Assembly: GCF_022900255.1 (NCBI RefSeq)
Contig: NZ_JALIRM010000001.1
Coordinates: 1,054,001 to 1,118,000 of the forward strand
DNA from: Lederbergia wuyishanensis
GTDB taxonomy: Bacteria; Bacillota; Bacilli; Bacillales; Bacillaceae_C
DNA length: 64,000 nucleotides
Direction: 5' to 3'
The notes under the pieces were generated by a model, which saw nothing but the letters and a program-made list of their open reading frames with translations, made no database searches and was not told the DNA's origin. This document shows, in pieces, positions 49,448-60,566 of this stretch; position 1 is the first letter of the stretch; each line of letters begins with the position of its first letter. The position numbers and the translations under genes were made by a program.

Positions 49448-52081
49448 TCAAACGGATTTGACCCATTCAGTGACAAAGCCTAATGCAGAATCCAATTGTT
49501 CAGGATTTTTCCCACCAGCTTGTGCCATATCAGGGCGACCACCACCGCCGCCGCCACAACGTCCTGCAACTTCCTTAACTAGTTTTCCGGCGTGATAGCC
49601 TTGGCCAATTAAATCCTTCGTCACTGCAGCTATAATATTAACCTTATCATTCTGATTTGAACCAAGAACAATAATTCCAGAACCTATTTTCTGTTTTAAA
49701 TCATCAGCCATATTTCGAAGTGTATTCATGTCAGACGCTTGAACTTTTCTCGCTAAAACCTTAATTCCATCAACTTCTTCAACATATTGGAGCATATTTC
49801 CTGCTTCAATATTTGCAAGTTTTGAGGACAATGATTCATTTTCTCGTTGAAGTTCTTTCATATCAGAAAGAAGTGTTTCTGCACGATGAACTAAATCTTT
49901 TGGCTTCGTTTTTAAAATATCTGCTGCTTGATGAAGCCTCATTATTTCTTCATTCATTACATTGTAAGCACCTTTGCCTGTTACAGCCTCAATTCTACGT
50001 GTACCTGCGCCAATCCCACTTTCGGAAACAATTTTGAATAGACCAATAGAAGAACTATTAGAAACATGGCAGCCACCACAAAGCTCTAAACTATAATCTC
50101 CAACTGATACAACGCGGACGATATCTCCATATTTTTCGCCAAACAAAGCCATAGCGCCCATTGCTTTTGCTTCTTCGATATTTTTACTTGCGATAGACAC
50201 TTGAATATTTGCCCAGATCTTTTCATTCACAATTTGTTCAATTTTTTCGATTTCATCTTGCTTCACTTGACCAAAATGTGAAAAATCAAATCGCAACCTT
50301 TCAGGACCAACGTATGAACCAGCTTGGTTAACATGGTAGCCAAGGACATCCTTTAATGCTTGATGGAGCAGGTGCGTAGCTGTATGATTTTTTTCTATTT
50401 TTCTACGATTTTCCTCATTAACCTTTGCATGTACTTGAATTCCTTCATGTAAAGTTCCTTCTTCGATAATTACGGAATGAAGATTTTGCCCATTTGGTGC
50501 TTTTTGAACATCTGTTACGAGTACTTTTAATCCATCTGCGGTAACGTAACCTTGATCAGCAATCTGCCCACCACTTTCAGCATAAAATGGAGTATTTTCT
50601 AAAATGAATTCCACTTTCTCTCCCGCTTCAGCAGTTTGCACACGCTCTCCATTTTTTATGATTGCTTGAACTTTCGTATCGGTTTGCATGTTTTCGTAGC
50701 CAATAAAAGTACTGCTTACATGTAAATCCCCAAGAATTCCACCTTGAACATGCATTGATTCTGTATCCTGCCGAGCCAATCTAGCACGTTCGCGTTGTTC
50801 ATCCATAGCTTTGTCAAAGCCCTCATGATCTACTTTCATTTTTTCTTCTTCAGCATATTCTTCTGTCAATTCAATAGGGAATCCATATGTGTCATATAGT
50901 TTAAACACATCTGAGCCATTGATGACATCTTTACCTTCATTTTTTGCTTTTTGAATAATAGATGAAAGGATCTCCAGTCCATCATGCAATGTTTCATGGA
51001 AACGTTCTTCTTCATTTTTAATTACTTTTTGTACAAAATCAGATTTCTCCACAACATTTGGGTAGAAATCCTTCATAATTTCGCCTACGACTGGCACTAG
51101 TTTGAACATAAAAGGTTTATCAATATTAATTTGTTTTGCATATCTTACTGCTCTTCTTAAAAGTCTGCGCAATACATAGCCGCGTCCTTCATTAGAAGGT
51201 AATGCACCATCAGCTATCGCAAATGCAACTGTACGAATATGATCAGCAATTACCTTAAAAGCAACGTCAGATTCTGTATTAACCCCATAGGAAGAACCAG
51301 ATATTTTTTCTGTTTCACGAATAATTGGCATGAATAAATCTGTGTCGAAGTTCGTTGGTACATTTTGAATAACAGATGCCATTCTTTCTAGGCCCATACC
51401 GGTATCAATATTTTTCTTTGGTAGAGGTGTATATGAACCATCGGGATTATGGTTAAACTGTGAAAATACTAGGTTCCAAATTTCTAGATACCTTTCATTT
51501 TCTCCACCAGGATAAAGTTCCGGATCTTCAGGATCATTTCCAAACTCTGGACCACGATCATAAAATATTTCTGTGTTTGGACCACTAGGACCTTCCCCTA
51601 TATCCCAAAAATTACCTTCAAGACGGATAATTCTATCTTTAGGAATACCGATCATATTGTGCCAGAAGTCAAACGCTTCATCATCTTCTGGATGTATTGT
51701 GACTGACAATTTCTCCGGCTCAAAACCAATCCATTTTAGACTAGTCAGAAACTCCCAAGCCCATTCAATCGCTTCTTTTTTAAAATAATCGCCAATAGAA
51801 AAATTTCCCAGCATTTCAAAAAAAGTATGATGTCTAGCCGTTTTTCCAACATTTTCAATATCATTCGTACGTATTGATTTTTGTGCATTTACAATTCGAG
51901 GATTTTCAGGAATGACCCTTCCATCGAAATACTTTTTTAGTGTTGCCACACCACTATTAATCCACAATAACGTAGGATCATCATGGGGAACAAGAGAAGC
52001 ACTAGGTTCTATTTTATGACCTTTTTCCTTAAAAAAATCTAAATACATTTGTCTTATTTGAGCACCTGTAAGATTCTTCAT
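49448..52081 (-). CDS. alaS: Alanyl-tRNA synthetase
   Basis: Charges tRNA-Ala. 877 residues: class II catalytic core (about 1-240), tRNA-recognition helices, editing domain with HTATHLLH (about 566-573) and CGGCHVSN (about 665), and a C-terminal domain ending with [21 protein letters not shown] precedes the ATG. Expression is controlled by the T-box leader upstream. Confidence 0.98.
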   Translation of the reverse strand: MKNLTGAQIRQMYLDFFKEKGHKIEPSASLVPHDDPTLLWINSGVATLKKYFDGRVIPENPRIVNAQKSIRTNDIENVGKTARHHTFFEMLGNFSIGDYFKKEAIEWAWEFLTSLKWIGFEPEKLSVTIHPEDDEAFDFWHNMIGIPKDRIIRLEGNFWDIGEGPSGPNTEIFYDRGPEFGNDPEDPELYPGGENERYLEIWNLVFSQFNHNPDGSYTPLPKKNIDTGMGLERMASVIQNVPTNFDTDLFMPIIRETEKISGSSYGVNTESDVAFKVIADHIRTVAFAIADGALPSNEGRGYVLRRLLRRAVRYAKQINIDKPFMFKLVPVVGEIMKDFYPNVVEKSDFVQKVIKNEEERFHETLHDGLEILSSIIQKAKNEGKDVINGSDVFKLYDTYGFPIELTEEYAEEEKMKVDHEGFDKAMDEQRERARLARQDTESMHVQGGILGDLHVSSTFIGYENMQTDTKVQAIIKNGERVQTAEAGEKVEFILENTPFYAESGGQIADQGYVTADGLKVLVTDVQKAPNGQNLHSVIIEEGTLHEGIQVHAKVNEENRRKIEKNHTATHLLHQALKDVLGYHVNQAGSYVGPERLRFDFSHFGQVKQDEIEKIEQIVNEKIWANIQVSIASKNIEEAKAMGAMALFGEKYGDIVRVVSVGDYSLELCGGCHVSNSSSIGLFKIVSESGIGAGTRRIEAVTGKGAYNVMNEEIMRLHQAADILKTKPKDLVHRAETLLSDMKELQRENESLSSKLANIEAGNMLQYVEEVDGIKVLARKVQASDMNTLRNMADDLKQKIGSGIIVLGSNQNDKVNIIAAVTKDLIGQGYHAGKLVKEVAGRCGGGGGGRPDMAQAGGKNPEQLDSALGFVTEWVKSV

Positions 52082-52149
52082 AATAAATCCTCCTAATTTA
52101 GATAAGCGTAATTTGAAGAAGGTAGTGTCCTAGATAGAATATAACTAAA

Positions 52150-52397
52150 AAAATAAAAAGCCTCACCCCTAAACAGGGGCGAAGCTTATCGTACGCGGTA
52201 CCACCCTGATTCAAAAGTAAAGGAAATCTTACTTTTATCTCAGTACCTTAACGCGGTTAACGGCAGGGATTAGCTACTCTCTGGATTGGCATATGTTATT
52301 CTTCATCTAGAATTCCTTTCAGCCTGGGAAATTCCTCTCTTAAGATGGACTATAACAATTAGATCCTTCTTCAATTTACGAATAATTCATTTGTATA
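52150..52397 (-). promoter_or_regulatory. T-box riboswitch leader of alaS
   Basis: Complete T-box leader of about 250 bases. The conserved T-box GGGTGGTACCGCG is at 52194-52206. The intrinsic terminator (GCCTCACCCCT / AGGGGCGAAGC stem then a T run) is at 52150-52186 and would be replaced by the antiterminator when uncharged tRNA binds. In Stem I I can pair GGAT/ATCC and TGTTAT/ATAACA; the internal loop between them holds GCC at 52288-52290 followed by A, a candidate alanine specifier. Confidence 0.93.
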
Positions 52398-52402
52398 TTG
52401 AG

Positions 52403-52431
52403 ATTATAGATAACTCGTGATTCTTTGTCAA
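52403..52431 (-). promoter_or_regulatory. Consensus sigma-A promoter for alaS
   Basis: Minus strand TTGACA (52426-52431), 17-base spacer, TATAAT (52403-52408): both hexamers are perfect. The -35 overlaps the stop codon of the upstream permease gene. Confidence 0.93.
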
Positions 52432-53504
52432 CGGTAAGTCTGTCTTGTTCTAATTAAATGGTCCCTAGAATGAATGATAGCGATTTTAATAATCGCTAAA
52501 ATAGGAACGGAAACAATCATACCAATAATTCCGAATGCTTCTCCACCAATAATCAGAGCAGCAATAATAAATAAAGGATGCATATGTAGTGATTTCCCCA
52601 CGATATAAGGTGATAATATATTTCCTTCAATAAACTGAAGAACAAAAACAATCACACCTGCAATGATCGCCAATTTAACAGAAGACATTAATGCTATTGC
52701 TACTACTGGAAATGCACCAATAAGTGGACCAAAATAGGGTATAACATTTGTTATAGCGATGACAATACCAAGTAATATTGGGTACTGCAATCCAATAATG
52801 CTAAAAGCGATAGCAGCTGCAGCACCAATAATCACGCAAATAAGAAGCTGACCTCGCAAATAACCGCCTAAAGATTCATTAACAGAATCTAGAAACTGAA
52901 CTCCGTTTTTTCTCCATTTCTTCGGTGTCAAATACCAACATGCTTTTTTAATCACGTCTAAATCCTTAAGTATATAGAAAGAAATGAAGGGCACTACCAA
53001 TAAGATGAGAATGAAGTCAAAAAGTTTCATAATAGCTTTCGTTGTTTTTTCAATTAGCTTATTGAACCATTGCTCTATTTCGTTTATCCGTTCATCAATT
53101 TGTAATTGAATCCCTTTAGGGAAATTTGAAGTTGATGCTTCTAAATGGTGCATCCATTCGCGATACTGATTTAAGAACACAGGAAGTTGCTCCGAAAATT
53201 CCTTCATTTGTTTTATAAACATAGGGATTCCTAAATAAATTGCATAACCTACACCGCCGAAAAAAAGCAGATATATAAGTAATATAGCGAGATATCTCTT
53301 CAAACCCAAACTTTCTATTTTCTCTACTAAAGGGTGTAGTAGATATGCGATTAGACCACTTAATAAAAATGGAAGAAGACCAATCATTAATGTTGTAAGA
53401 ATAGGTTTCCATATCGGTCTTAATAATAAAAAACAATAAATAATAATAAAAATAAGCAACACAATAATTAAACGGTAAACAATCTGGAGATGGCGCTGGC
53501 TCAC
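52428..53504 (-). CDS. yrrI: AI-2E family transporter / PurR-regulated permease-like protein (YrrI)
   Basis: 358-residue membrane protein of the AI-2E (TerC/PerM-like) family, with about eight hydrophobic helices and a central soluble segment (about 105-150). The helix block with GPLIGAFPVVAIAL and SPYIVGKSLHMHPLFIIAAL-type sequence is typical. Substrate unknown; relatives act in Na+/H+ exchange or signal export. The stop lies within the alaS promoter, and no terminator separates them. In B. subtilis a glutamine ABC-transporter operon lies next to it and is absent here. Confidence 0.9.
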   Translation of the reverse strand: MSQRHLQIVYRLIIVLLIFIIIYCFLLLRPIWKPILTTLMIGLLPFLLSGLIAYLLHPLVEKIESLGLKRYLAILLIYLLFFGGVGYAIYLGIPMFIKQMKEFSEQLPVFLNQYREWMHHLEASTSNFPKGIQLQIDERINEIEQWFNKLIEKTTKAIMKLFDFILILLVVPFISFYILKDLDVIKKACWYLTPKKWRKNGVQFLDSVNESLGGYLRGQLLICVIIGAAAAIAFSIIGLQYPILLGIVIAITNVIPYFGPLIGAFPVVAIALMSSVKLAIIAGVIVFVLQFIEGNILSPYIVGKSLHMHPLFIIAALIIGGEAFGIIGMIVSVPILAIIKIAIIHSRDHLIRTRQTYR

Positions 53505-53734
53505 AAAAATTCCCCCTCCAAAATAGTTTTCCGATATGTAAAATTTTTATCCATTAAGTACAGCGCAAGATACTACATAACCTTCAATTTTCAAGTAGAC
53601 AAAAAGTCTATTCATCGACTTCTATAGCATGAATCAATCGATTACGGACAAATACTTTTGTAGTTATACAACATCGAAATTAAATTTAAAATATAGAAAT
53701 TATTTAGAACATATGGTTTCATTCTTTATACTAA

Positions 53735-53766
53735 AGAAAACTGCCCCTAATAGGGACAGTTTCTCT
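53735..53766 (-). terminator. Terminator after the yrzR-like gene
   Basis: Minus-strand stem AACTGTCCC-TATTA-GGGGCAGTT followed by TTCTTTAG; ends the recD2-yrrD-yrzR unit. Confidence 0.8.
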
Positions 53767-53773
53767 AGTTAAA

Positions 53774-53962
53774 TCAGCTCAGTTTTCGTTCCTGTTCGTT
53801 AAATAAGTCATCTAATGAACTCAATGAGCCATCTTCTTCTACTTGATGTGTGTGTATCAAACGATTCCCAACTGACAGTTCTATGAAACAGTTCCAACAA
53901 TAATATTGATTGATGCCTATTTTACCAAGATCCTTACTTTGGCAATTCGGACACTTCATCAT
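53774..53962 (-). CDS. Small zinc-ribbon protein (YrzR-like)
   Basis: 62-residue protein with two CxxC pairs (CPNCQ near the start and CWNC near residue 24), likely binding one zinc. Function unknown. It corresponds in place and size to a small gene after yrrD in B. subtilis. The first ATG of a double ATG at 53960-53962 follows GAGGTGG by 8 bases; the GTG further up overlaps this site. It begins inside yrrD, overlapping it by 29 bases. Confidence 0.82.
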   Translation of the reverse strand: MMKCPNCQSKDLGKIGINQYYCWNCFIELSVGNRLIHTHQVEEDGSLSSLDDLFNEQERKLS

Positions 53963-54476
53963 GGGATTTGCCACCTCGCAACTTAGTTACCGACACGATG
54001 ATGGCATCTTTTCCAATCTTTGGTGGGTGGGGAGTTCTGATTACTCGTTTTCCTTGAGTTATATCAGAAAAGAAACCATCCGTCAGCTCATACCCTACGA
54101 TTGTGCCCATTTCTTCCATAAAATATACATCATCTAAGAGCCCAAGATGAACTCCGTTTTGAGATAATGCATTTTTCTTAATAAGTGGCTTATCGTGATT
54201 CATCGTATATTCTGACGGCATCCCTATATATTTCGTTAGAATGTCCTTGTTTTCAAGCAGTATCCCATCTTCTCCAAATGAACTTATGTTCTCAATTGGA
54301 ATCTTTTGTTTTTTACTTAACAAACCTTTACATTGAAGTAAAAGATCTGATACTTTTCCGTTATCTTGAATGACAATATCACAAACTTCGCCTAGTAAGT
54401 CTCCGTTTGTATCATAAACAGGCATCCCTTTTAAAAGAGAAAATGTCCGCAAAGAATCCCCTGCCTTTCCGAACAT
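53934..54476 (-). CDS. yrrD: PRC-barrel domain protein YrrD
   Basis: 180-residue protein with two PRC-barrel modules, at about 10-75 (GMPVYDTNGDLLGEVCDIVIQ) and about 90-160. PRC barrels mediate RNA-associated or photosynthetic-complex interactions; the function here is unknown. It lies between recD2 and the zinc-ribbon gene as in B. subtilis. Confidence 0.88.
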   Translation of the reverse strand: MFGKAGDSLRTFSLLKGMPVYDTNGDLLGEVCDIVIQDNGKVSDLLLQCKGLLSKKQKIPIENISSFGEDGILLENKDILTKYIGMPSEYTMNHDKPLIKKNALSQNGVHLGLLDDVYFMEEMGTIVGYELTDGFFSDITQGKRVIRTPHPPKIGKDAIIVSVTKLRGGKSHDEVSELPK

Positions 54477-54490
54477 TTATATTTTCCTCA

Positions 54491-56875
54491 TCAATCCAAA
54501 AAATCATAAGGCGAAACATTTTCCATGCCGATCATTGGATCAATAAGTAATATTGTTTCCTCTTTCAAGAATTCCTGTTGTTCCATTTGTAAAGTGTTCG
54601 AATCAGAAACTAATTTTTCATATAAAGATGTTTTTCTTATTAAGTCATCCTTCCGTTCTACACCTGTACGAAATGCGCTTTCCTCACCGCATAAAATTAG
54701 AAATTGTTTACTTCGAGTTATGGCAGTGTAAAGTAAGTTTCTTCGCAGCATTCTATAGTAACTGCGAACGACAGGAAGAATAACGATAGGAAATTCACTA
54801 CCCTGTGACTTATGAATCGAACAACAGTATGCATGTGTAATTTGATTTAAGTCTCCCCTTGTGTAGGTTACTTCTGTTCCTTCAAATGAGACGATAACCA
54901 TGTCCTGATTTTCTGTGTTTTCTTTTGCATAGAGAATCGAAATAATTTCTCCCATATCGCCGTTAAATACATGTTGTTCAGGTTGATTTACAAGCTGTAA
55001 TACTTTATCCCCTATTCTAAATTTCACATCACCGAAAATAAGCTCTTTTCTTTTTCCATCTTCATTTGGGTTATAAATTTCTTGAATTATTTTATTTAAA
55101 TTATCAATTCCAGCGGGTCCCCTATACATAGGAGCAAGAACTTGAACATCTTTTGCTGGATATCCTTTTTGTTTTGCATTTAAGACAACTTTTTTTATAC
55201 AATCGCTGATTTGAGCTGTTTGACATTGTATAAAAGAACGATCTTTTTGCTGTTTTACGATATCAGAAGGAGTTCTGCCATTTTTTATTTCGTGTGCAAG
55301 TTCTATAATTGAGGATCCTTCCTCTTGACGATATATATCTGTCAGTTGAACAGTTGGAACAATATTCGATTTAATTAAATCCTTTAATACTTGTCCAGGA
55401 CCTACTGATGGAAGTTGATCTTCATCCCCAACGAATATTACTTGAATCGATTGTGGTAATGCCTTTAATAACTGGTGAGCAAGCCATGTATCAACCATGG
55501 ACATTTCATCAATAATGACTAACTTGCCGTCAATTTCTCGAACTTCGTCAGAATCAAGTTGTTCTTGTCCTGTCATTCCGAGTAAACGATGGATGGTCAT
55601 GGCAGGCAGACCTGTTGATTCGGCCATTCTTTTTGCTGCTCTTCCAGTTGGAGCTGTTAATAAAATCGGAAATGGTTCCTCTTTTTTGTATGTGTGAGGA
55701 TCTAGAGATAGTCCATGTAATTCCGCATACAGTTCTACAATACCTTTAATGACTGTAGTTTTACCAGTGCCAGGTCCACCAGTTAAAATCATCATAGGGC
55801 TCGTTAAGGCCGTCTTAATAGCCTCTCTTTGCGAAGGGGCGTATTCAACATGTAATCGATCCTCTAATGAACCTAGAGCAAGCAAAAATTCTGATTCAGG
55901 AAATTGTTCAGCATATTCCTTTTGTTCCATAATTCTTTCAATATTAGTTACAATTCCTTTTTCAGAAAAATATAGGGAAGGCAAGTACACCCGCTTATCT
56001 TCGCCAATAATTTTTCCTTCCTCTTCAAGCTTAATTAATTCTGTTGCTATATTTTGAAAAGGGATGTCAATTTTCTGACTTTCTTCTAATAACAATTTAA
56101 CTTTTTCAAGAATTTCAGCACTATCTAAATAAACATGTCCATTTTTCAAGCATTCTTGTTCCAAAACATATATACAACCTGCTTTTATTCGATCAGGGTG
56201 ACTTCCTGTTATCCCTAGTTGACTCCCTAATTCATCTGCCCTTACGAAGCCAATTCCTTCTACATCTTCAATTAATCGATATGGATTTTTTTGAATAACC
56301 ATAAGTGTTTCGTCTTTAAAAACTTGATAGATTTTCATCGATATTTGGGGACCAAAACCATATTGATTTAAACCTATCATCACCTGTTCAAGACCTTGAT
56401 GCTGAAGTAACGCATCATAGAGCTGTTTAGCTGTTTCAGGAGCAAGCTTGGGAACTTCATCAAGTACAGAAGGCTGTTCAAGGATACGGGAAACAGCATT
56501 TTCACCAAGCGATTCAACAATACGTTCTGCTGTTTTTTTTCCGATTCCTTTAAATAAATCGCTCGATAAATAGGTAATTACTCCTTGCTTCGTTTTAGGC
56601 ATATCTTTTTTGAAATGGTCAGCATTAAACTGGAGTCCAAATTTTGGGTGCTCCTTAAATTGACCGTAAAAAATATACGTTTCCTGTTCGTGAAGTTTGG
56701 GAAAATACCCTGTAACGACCGCCTCTTTATCCTTATGATCAATATTTGTCCCATCTATTCTTATTCGAATAACGGAATAAAAATTTTGCTCATTGTGGAA
56801 AATTGTCACAAGGTGTCTACCTTTAATATATGTTTCGTTTTCTTGAAATAAATCAAGAGAATCCTGAGCTTCCAT
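54491..56875 (-). CDS. recD2: ATP-dependent RecD2 helicase (YrrC)
   Basis: RecD-like superfamily 1B 5'-3' DNA helicase acting without RecBC, involved in replication fork maintenance and repair. About 794 residues: N-terminal OB-like and helix-hairpin-helix region (with FKGIGKKTAERIVE), Walker A TGGPGTGKTT (about 363-372), Walker B VIIDEMSMVD, and the C-terminal AYCCSIHKSQGSEF motif. I use ATG 56873-56875 after GGGGGA; an ATG five codons earlier lacks a site. Confidence 0.95.
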   Translation of the reverse strand: MEAQDSLDLFQENETYIKGRHLVTIFHNEQNFYSVIRIRIDGTNIDHKDKEAVVTGYFPKLHEQETYIFYGQFKEHPKFGLQFNADHFKKDMPKTKQGVITYLSSDLFKGIGKKTAERIVESLGENAVSRILEQPSVLDEVPKLAPETAKQLYDALLQHQGLEQVMIGLNQYGFGPQISMKIYQVFKDETLMVIQKNPYRLIEDVEGIGFVRADELGSQLGITGSHPDRIKAGCIYVLEQECLKNGHVYLDSAEILEKVKLLLEESQKIDIPFQNIATELIKLEEEGKIIGEDKRVYLPSLYFSEKGIVTNIERIMEQKEYAEQFPESEFLLALGSLEDRLHVEYAPSQREAIKTALTSPMMILTGGPGTGKTTVIKGIVELYAELHGLSLDPHTYKKEEPFPILLTAPTGRAAKRMAESTGLPAMTIHRLLGMTGQEQLDSDEVREIDGKLVIIDEMSMVDTWLAHQLLKALPQSIQVIFVGDEDQLPSVGPGQVLKDLIKSNIVPTVQLTDIYRQEEGSSIIELAHEIKNGRTPSDIVKQQKDRSFIQCQTAQISDCIKKVVLNAKQKGYPAKDVQVLAPMYRGPAGIDNLNKIIQEIYNPNEDGKRKELIFGDVKFRIGDKVLQLVNQPEQHVFNGDMGEIISILYAKENTENQDMVIVSFEGTEVTYTRGDLNQITHAYCCSIHKSQGSEFPIVILPVVRSYYRMLRRNLLYTAITRSKQFLILCGEESAFRTGVERKDDLIRKTSLYEKLVSDSNTLQMEQQEFLKEETILLIDPMIGMENVSPYDFLD

Positions 56876-56899
56876 ACTTGATTCCCCCATTTGTAGCGA

Positions 56900-57571
56900 C
56901 TATTGCCCTTTTTCTTCCGACAATTGCTCCACTAGTTTCATTCCATTTCCCGCAAGGAGATGATTTGGTTGGATTTCCAATGCTTTTTTGAAATATTTTT
57001 GAGCTTTTTTCACATCATTATGATGAGCTATATAAGCTACACCAAGATTATATAAAGCATCAGCGTGATCAGATTCAGCTTCAATTACGGTCTCTAATTG
57101 TTTTATTGTTTCTTCATAAACACTGCATCTTGCCAATGATAAAGCATATTGAAATCTCGCTTCCATATCATCACCATTAAGCTCAACACTTCTTTGTAAA
57201 TAAGGTAGTGATAATTCATTTCTCCCTAGATTTACAAAGCACATTCCAAGCATATACTGGAGATCATTTGATTCTGGTCCAATTGCGAGTGCCTTTTCGA
57301 ACATTCCTGCAGCTTTATCGTAAAGTTCTTTATTAAAAAATAAATTGCCATAACTATAATAAGCTGCCGAAGCTTGATCATCTATTTCAATCGCTCTTTT
57401 CAAAAATTGCTCAGCACGTTGAAGTTCACCAACTGATATTAGTACATTCGCAAAATTCACATACCCTACAGCATCTTGCGGATTTTCTTCTATCGCTTCC
57501 GTAAACATTTGAACCGCTTTTTCGACATTTCCTTCTTGTAAAAACTCAATACCTTGTAAATTTTTATCCAT
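56900..57571 (-). CDS. yrrB: TPR repeat protein YrrB
   Basis: 223-residue all-helical protein with about six tetratricopeptide repeats, each of 34 residues (for example EENPQDAVGYVNFANVLISVG). A protein-protein adaptor; partner unknown. Located between mnmA and recD2 as in B. subtilis. Start ATG 57569-57571 after CGGAGTGA. Confidence 0.92.
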   Translation of the reverse strand: MDKNLQGIEFLQEGNVEKAVQMFTEAIEENPQDAVGYVNFANVLISVGELQRAEQFLKRAIEIDDQASAAYYSYGNLFFNKELYDKAAGMFEKALAIGPESNDLQYMLGMCFVNLGRNELSLPYLQRSVELNGDDMEARFQYALSLARCSVYEETIKQLETVIEAESDHADALYNLGVAYIAHHNDVKKAQKYFKKALEIQPNHLLAGNGMKLVEQLSEEKGQ

Positions 57572-57820
57572 TTGATTCACTCCGAAACTTCAATTAATTG
57601 GATTATAACATATATACAATAAATGCTTTGAGTAATAAATTTATTATGTCTGGTTGATAAATCCCTTGTGTGAAAGCAAAGCAGCAGCCACATTATACAA
57701 GCAAATCACTGAGGAGCAAAAAATCTCTAACTTTTGACGCCCCGAGCTTCCGAACAGCGCCGTTTCAATATTTGGTCTCGATAGGTAAGTTCATAAGTAG
57801 ACCTTATATATTCACACTTT

Positions 57821-57851
57821 AAAAAACTGCTTACCATAAAATGATAAGCAG

Positions 57852-57852
<1 letters not shown>
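57821..57852 (-). terminator. Terminator after mnmA
   Basis: Minus-strand stem AACTGCTTATCAT / ATGGTAAGCAGTT followed by TTTTT; it begins at the mnmA stop codon. Confidence 0.88.
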
Positions 57853-58970
<1,118 letters not shown>

Positions 58971-58981
58971 TCATCTTCCTT

Positions 58982-60124
58982 TCAGTTTTGAAACCTGCGA
59001 ACAATATTTGCAGTCTCTTTTGCTGCTTCCCTTACTCCCTCTAATTTGTTCCCGAATCCGAAACTAAATCTAATAGAATTTCTGATTCGTTCAGAATCTG
59101 GTCCATACATAGCTACCAGCACATGAGAAGGCTCAATGGAACCAGCTGTACAAGCTGAACCACTTGAAGCAGAAATTCCCGCCATGTCCAAATTCACAAG
59201 CATTGCCTCTACATCAGTCATAGGGAAACTGATATTTAATATGTGTGGGAGAGAGCGAGCGTTAGAGCCGTTGATATGAAAATCAACTTGTTCAGATTTC
59301 AATGTTTCTATAAATGCTTCTTTTAACTGTCTATATTCATTATTTTTTTCTTCAATAGTTTCCAACGCAATAGATGAAGCTTCGGCGAATCCAGCAATTA
59401 ACGGAAGGCTTTCTGTTCCTGCACGTCTTTTTAACTCTTGTTCACCGCCAAATGAACTTGGATTAATCTTTGTACCAGATTTTATATATAAGAATCCTGT
59501 TCCTTTTGGTCCATTTATTTTATGTGCTGATACTGACAGCAAATCTATATTTAATTCTTTGACATCGATCTTTATCGTTCCATATGCCTGAACTGCGTCA
59601 GAATGGAAGACAGCATGATGTGAACTCAATAGATCGGCAATTTCTCTAATGGGTTGAATGACCCCAACTTCATTATTGCCAAACATTATCGAAACAAGTA
59701 TCGTTTCAGGGCGTAAAGCTTTTTGCACAGATTCAACACTAATGAAACCTTCTTCATTAGGCGAAAGATATGTCACTTCAAAGCCTTCTTTTTCAAGAAA
59801 CTGACAAGTATGGAGAACAGCATGATGTTCCAATTTTGTCGTAATAATATGATTGCCATTTATTTTATTTGCACGAGCCGCTCCGATAATAGCTAAATTA
59901 TCAGCTTCAGTCCCACCACTTGTAAAAACAATTTCAGAAAAAGAAGCGTTTATACTTTTTGCCAATATGGTTCTTGACTCATCCAATATCTTTCTTGCTT
60001 CCCTACCATATGAATGGATACTAGATGGGTTTCCAAAATTGGTTGACATAGTAGCAGCAATTTTTTCAACAACGAGTGGATGTATCGGAGTTGTTGCCGC
60101 ATGATCTAGATAAATTCTATTCAT
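58982..60124 (-). CDS. yrvO: Cysteine desulfurase (YrvO/IscS-type)
   Basis: PLP enzyme supplying persulfide sulfur, here dedicated to MnmA by position. 380 residues with the PLP lysine in SAHKINGPKG (about 199-208) and the catalytic Cys in SGSACTAGS (about 322-330), a long-loop type I arrangement. CAGGTGG precedes the ATG. Between cymR and mnmA, as in B. subtilis. Confidence 0.95.
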   Translation of the reverse strand: MNRIYLDHAATTPIHPLVVEKIAATMSTNFGNPSSIHSYGREARKILDESRTILAKSINASFSEIVFTSGGTEADNLAIIGAARANKINGNHIITTKLEHHAVLHTCQFLEKEGFEVTYLSPNEEGFISVESVQKALRPETILVSIMFGNNEVGVIQPIREIADLLSSHHAVFHSDAVQAYGTIKIDVKELNIDLLSVSAHKINGPKGTGFLYIKSGTKINPSSFGGEQELKRRAGTESLPLIAGFAEASSIALETIEEKNNEYRQLKEAFIETLKSEQVDFHINGSNARSLPHILNISFPMTDVEAMLVNLDMAGISASSGSACTAGSIEPSHVLVAMYGPDSERIRNSIRFSFGFGNKLEGVREAAKETANIVRRFQN

Positions 60125-60145
60125 GTTTTTCCACCTGTTTCTAAA

Positions 60146-60565
60146 TTAAATATAGAACATATAAGCATCTGGAGTACCATCATCCGAATGATTAGCCAGA
60201 TCCTCAACAGTTGTATTATCCAATACGTCCTTTACAGCATCTCGAATCCTCATCCATAGTTCACGTTTCGCCGGTTCTTCATTTTCAATACCTTCAACAG
60301 GACTGATAGGACCTTCTAATACACGAATTATATCACCAGCTGTAATTTTTGCTGGTTCATCTGCTAATACATAGCCGCCATAAGCACCTCTAATACTTCT
60401 AACAAGGCCTGCATTACGAAGCGGACCTGCCAATTGCTCTAAATAATGTTCGGACAGATCATGATTTTGCGCAATTGATTTTAAGGAAATCGGTCCTTCT
60501 CCATGTCTTTTTGCGAGTTCAATCATAATCGTTAATCCATATCTTCCTTTAGTTGAAATTTTCAT
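60146..60565 (-). CDS. cymR: Cysteine metabolism repressor CymR
   Basis: Rrf2-family repressor, master regulator of cysteine synthesis that works with CysK in B. subtilis. 139 residues; winged helix with LSEHYLEQLAGPLRNAGLV and the family end DAYMFYI. It lacks the three-cysteine Fe-S site of IscR-type relatives. Start ATG 60563-60565 after GAGGTG; the stop of the upstream gene lies one base before this ATG. Confidence 0.96.
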   Translation of the reverse strand: MKISTKGRYGLTIMIELAKRHGEGPISLKSIAQNHDLSEHYLEQLAGPLRNAGLVRSIRGAYGGYVLADEPAKITAGDIIRVLEGPISPVEGIENEEPAKRELWMRIRDAVKDVLDNTTVEDLANHSDDGTPDAYMFYI

Positions 60566-60566
60566 A

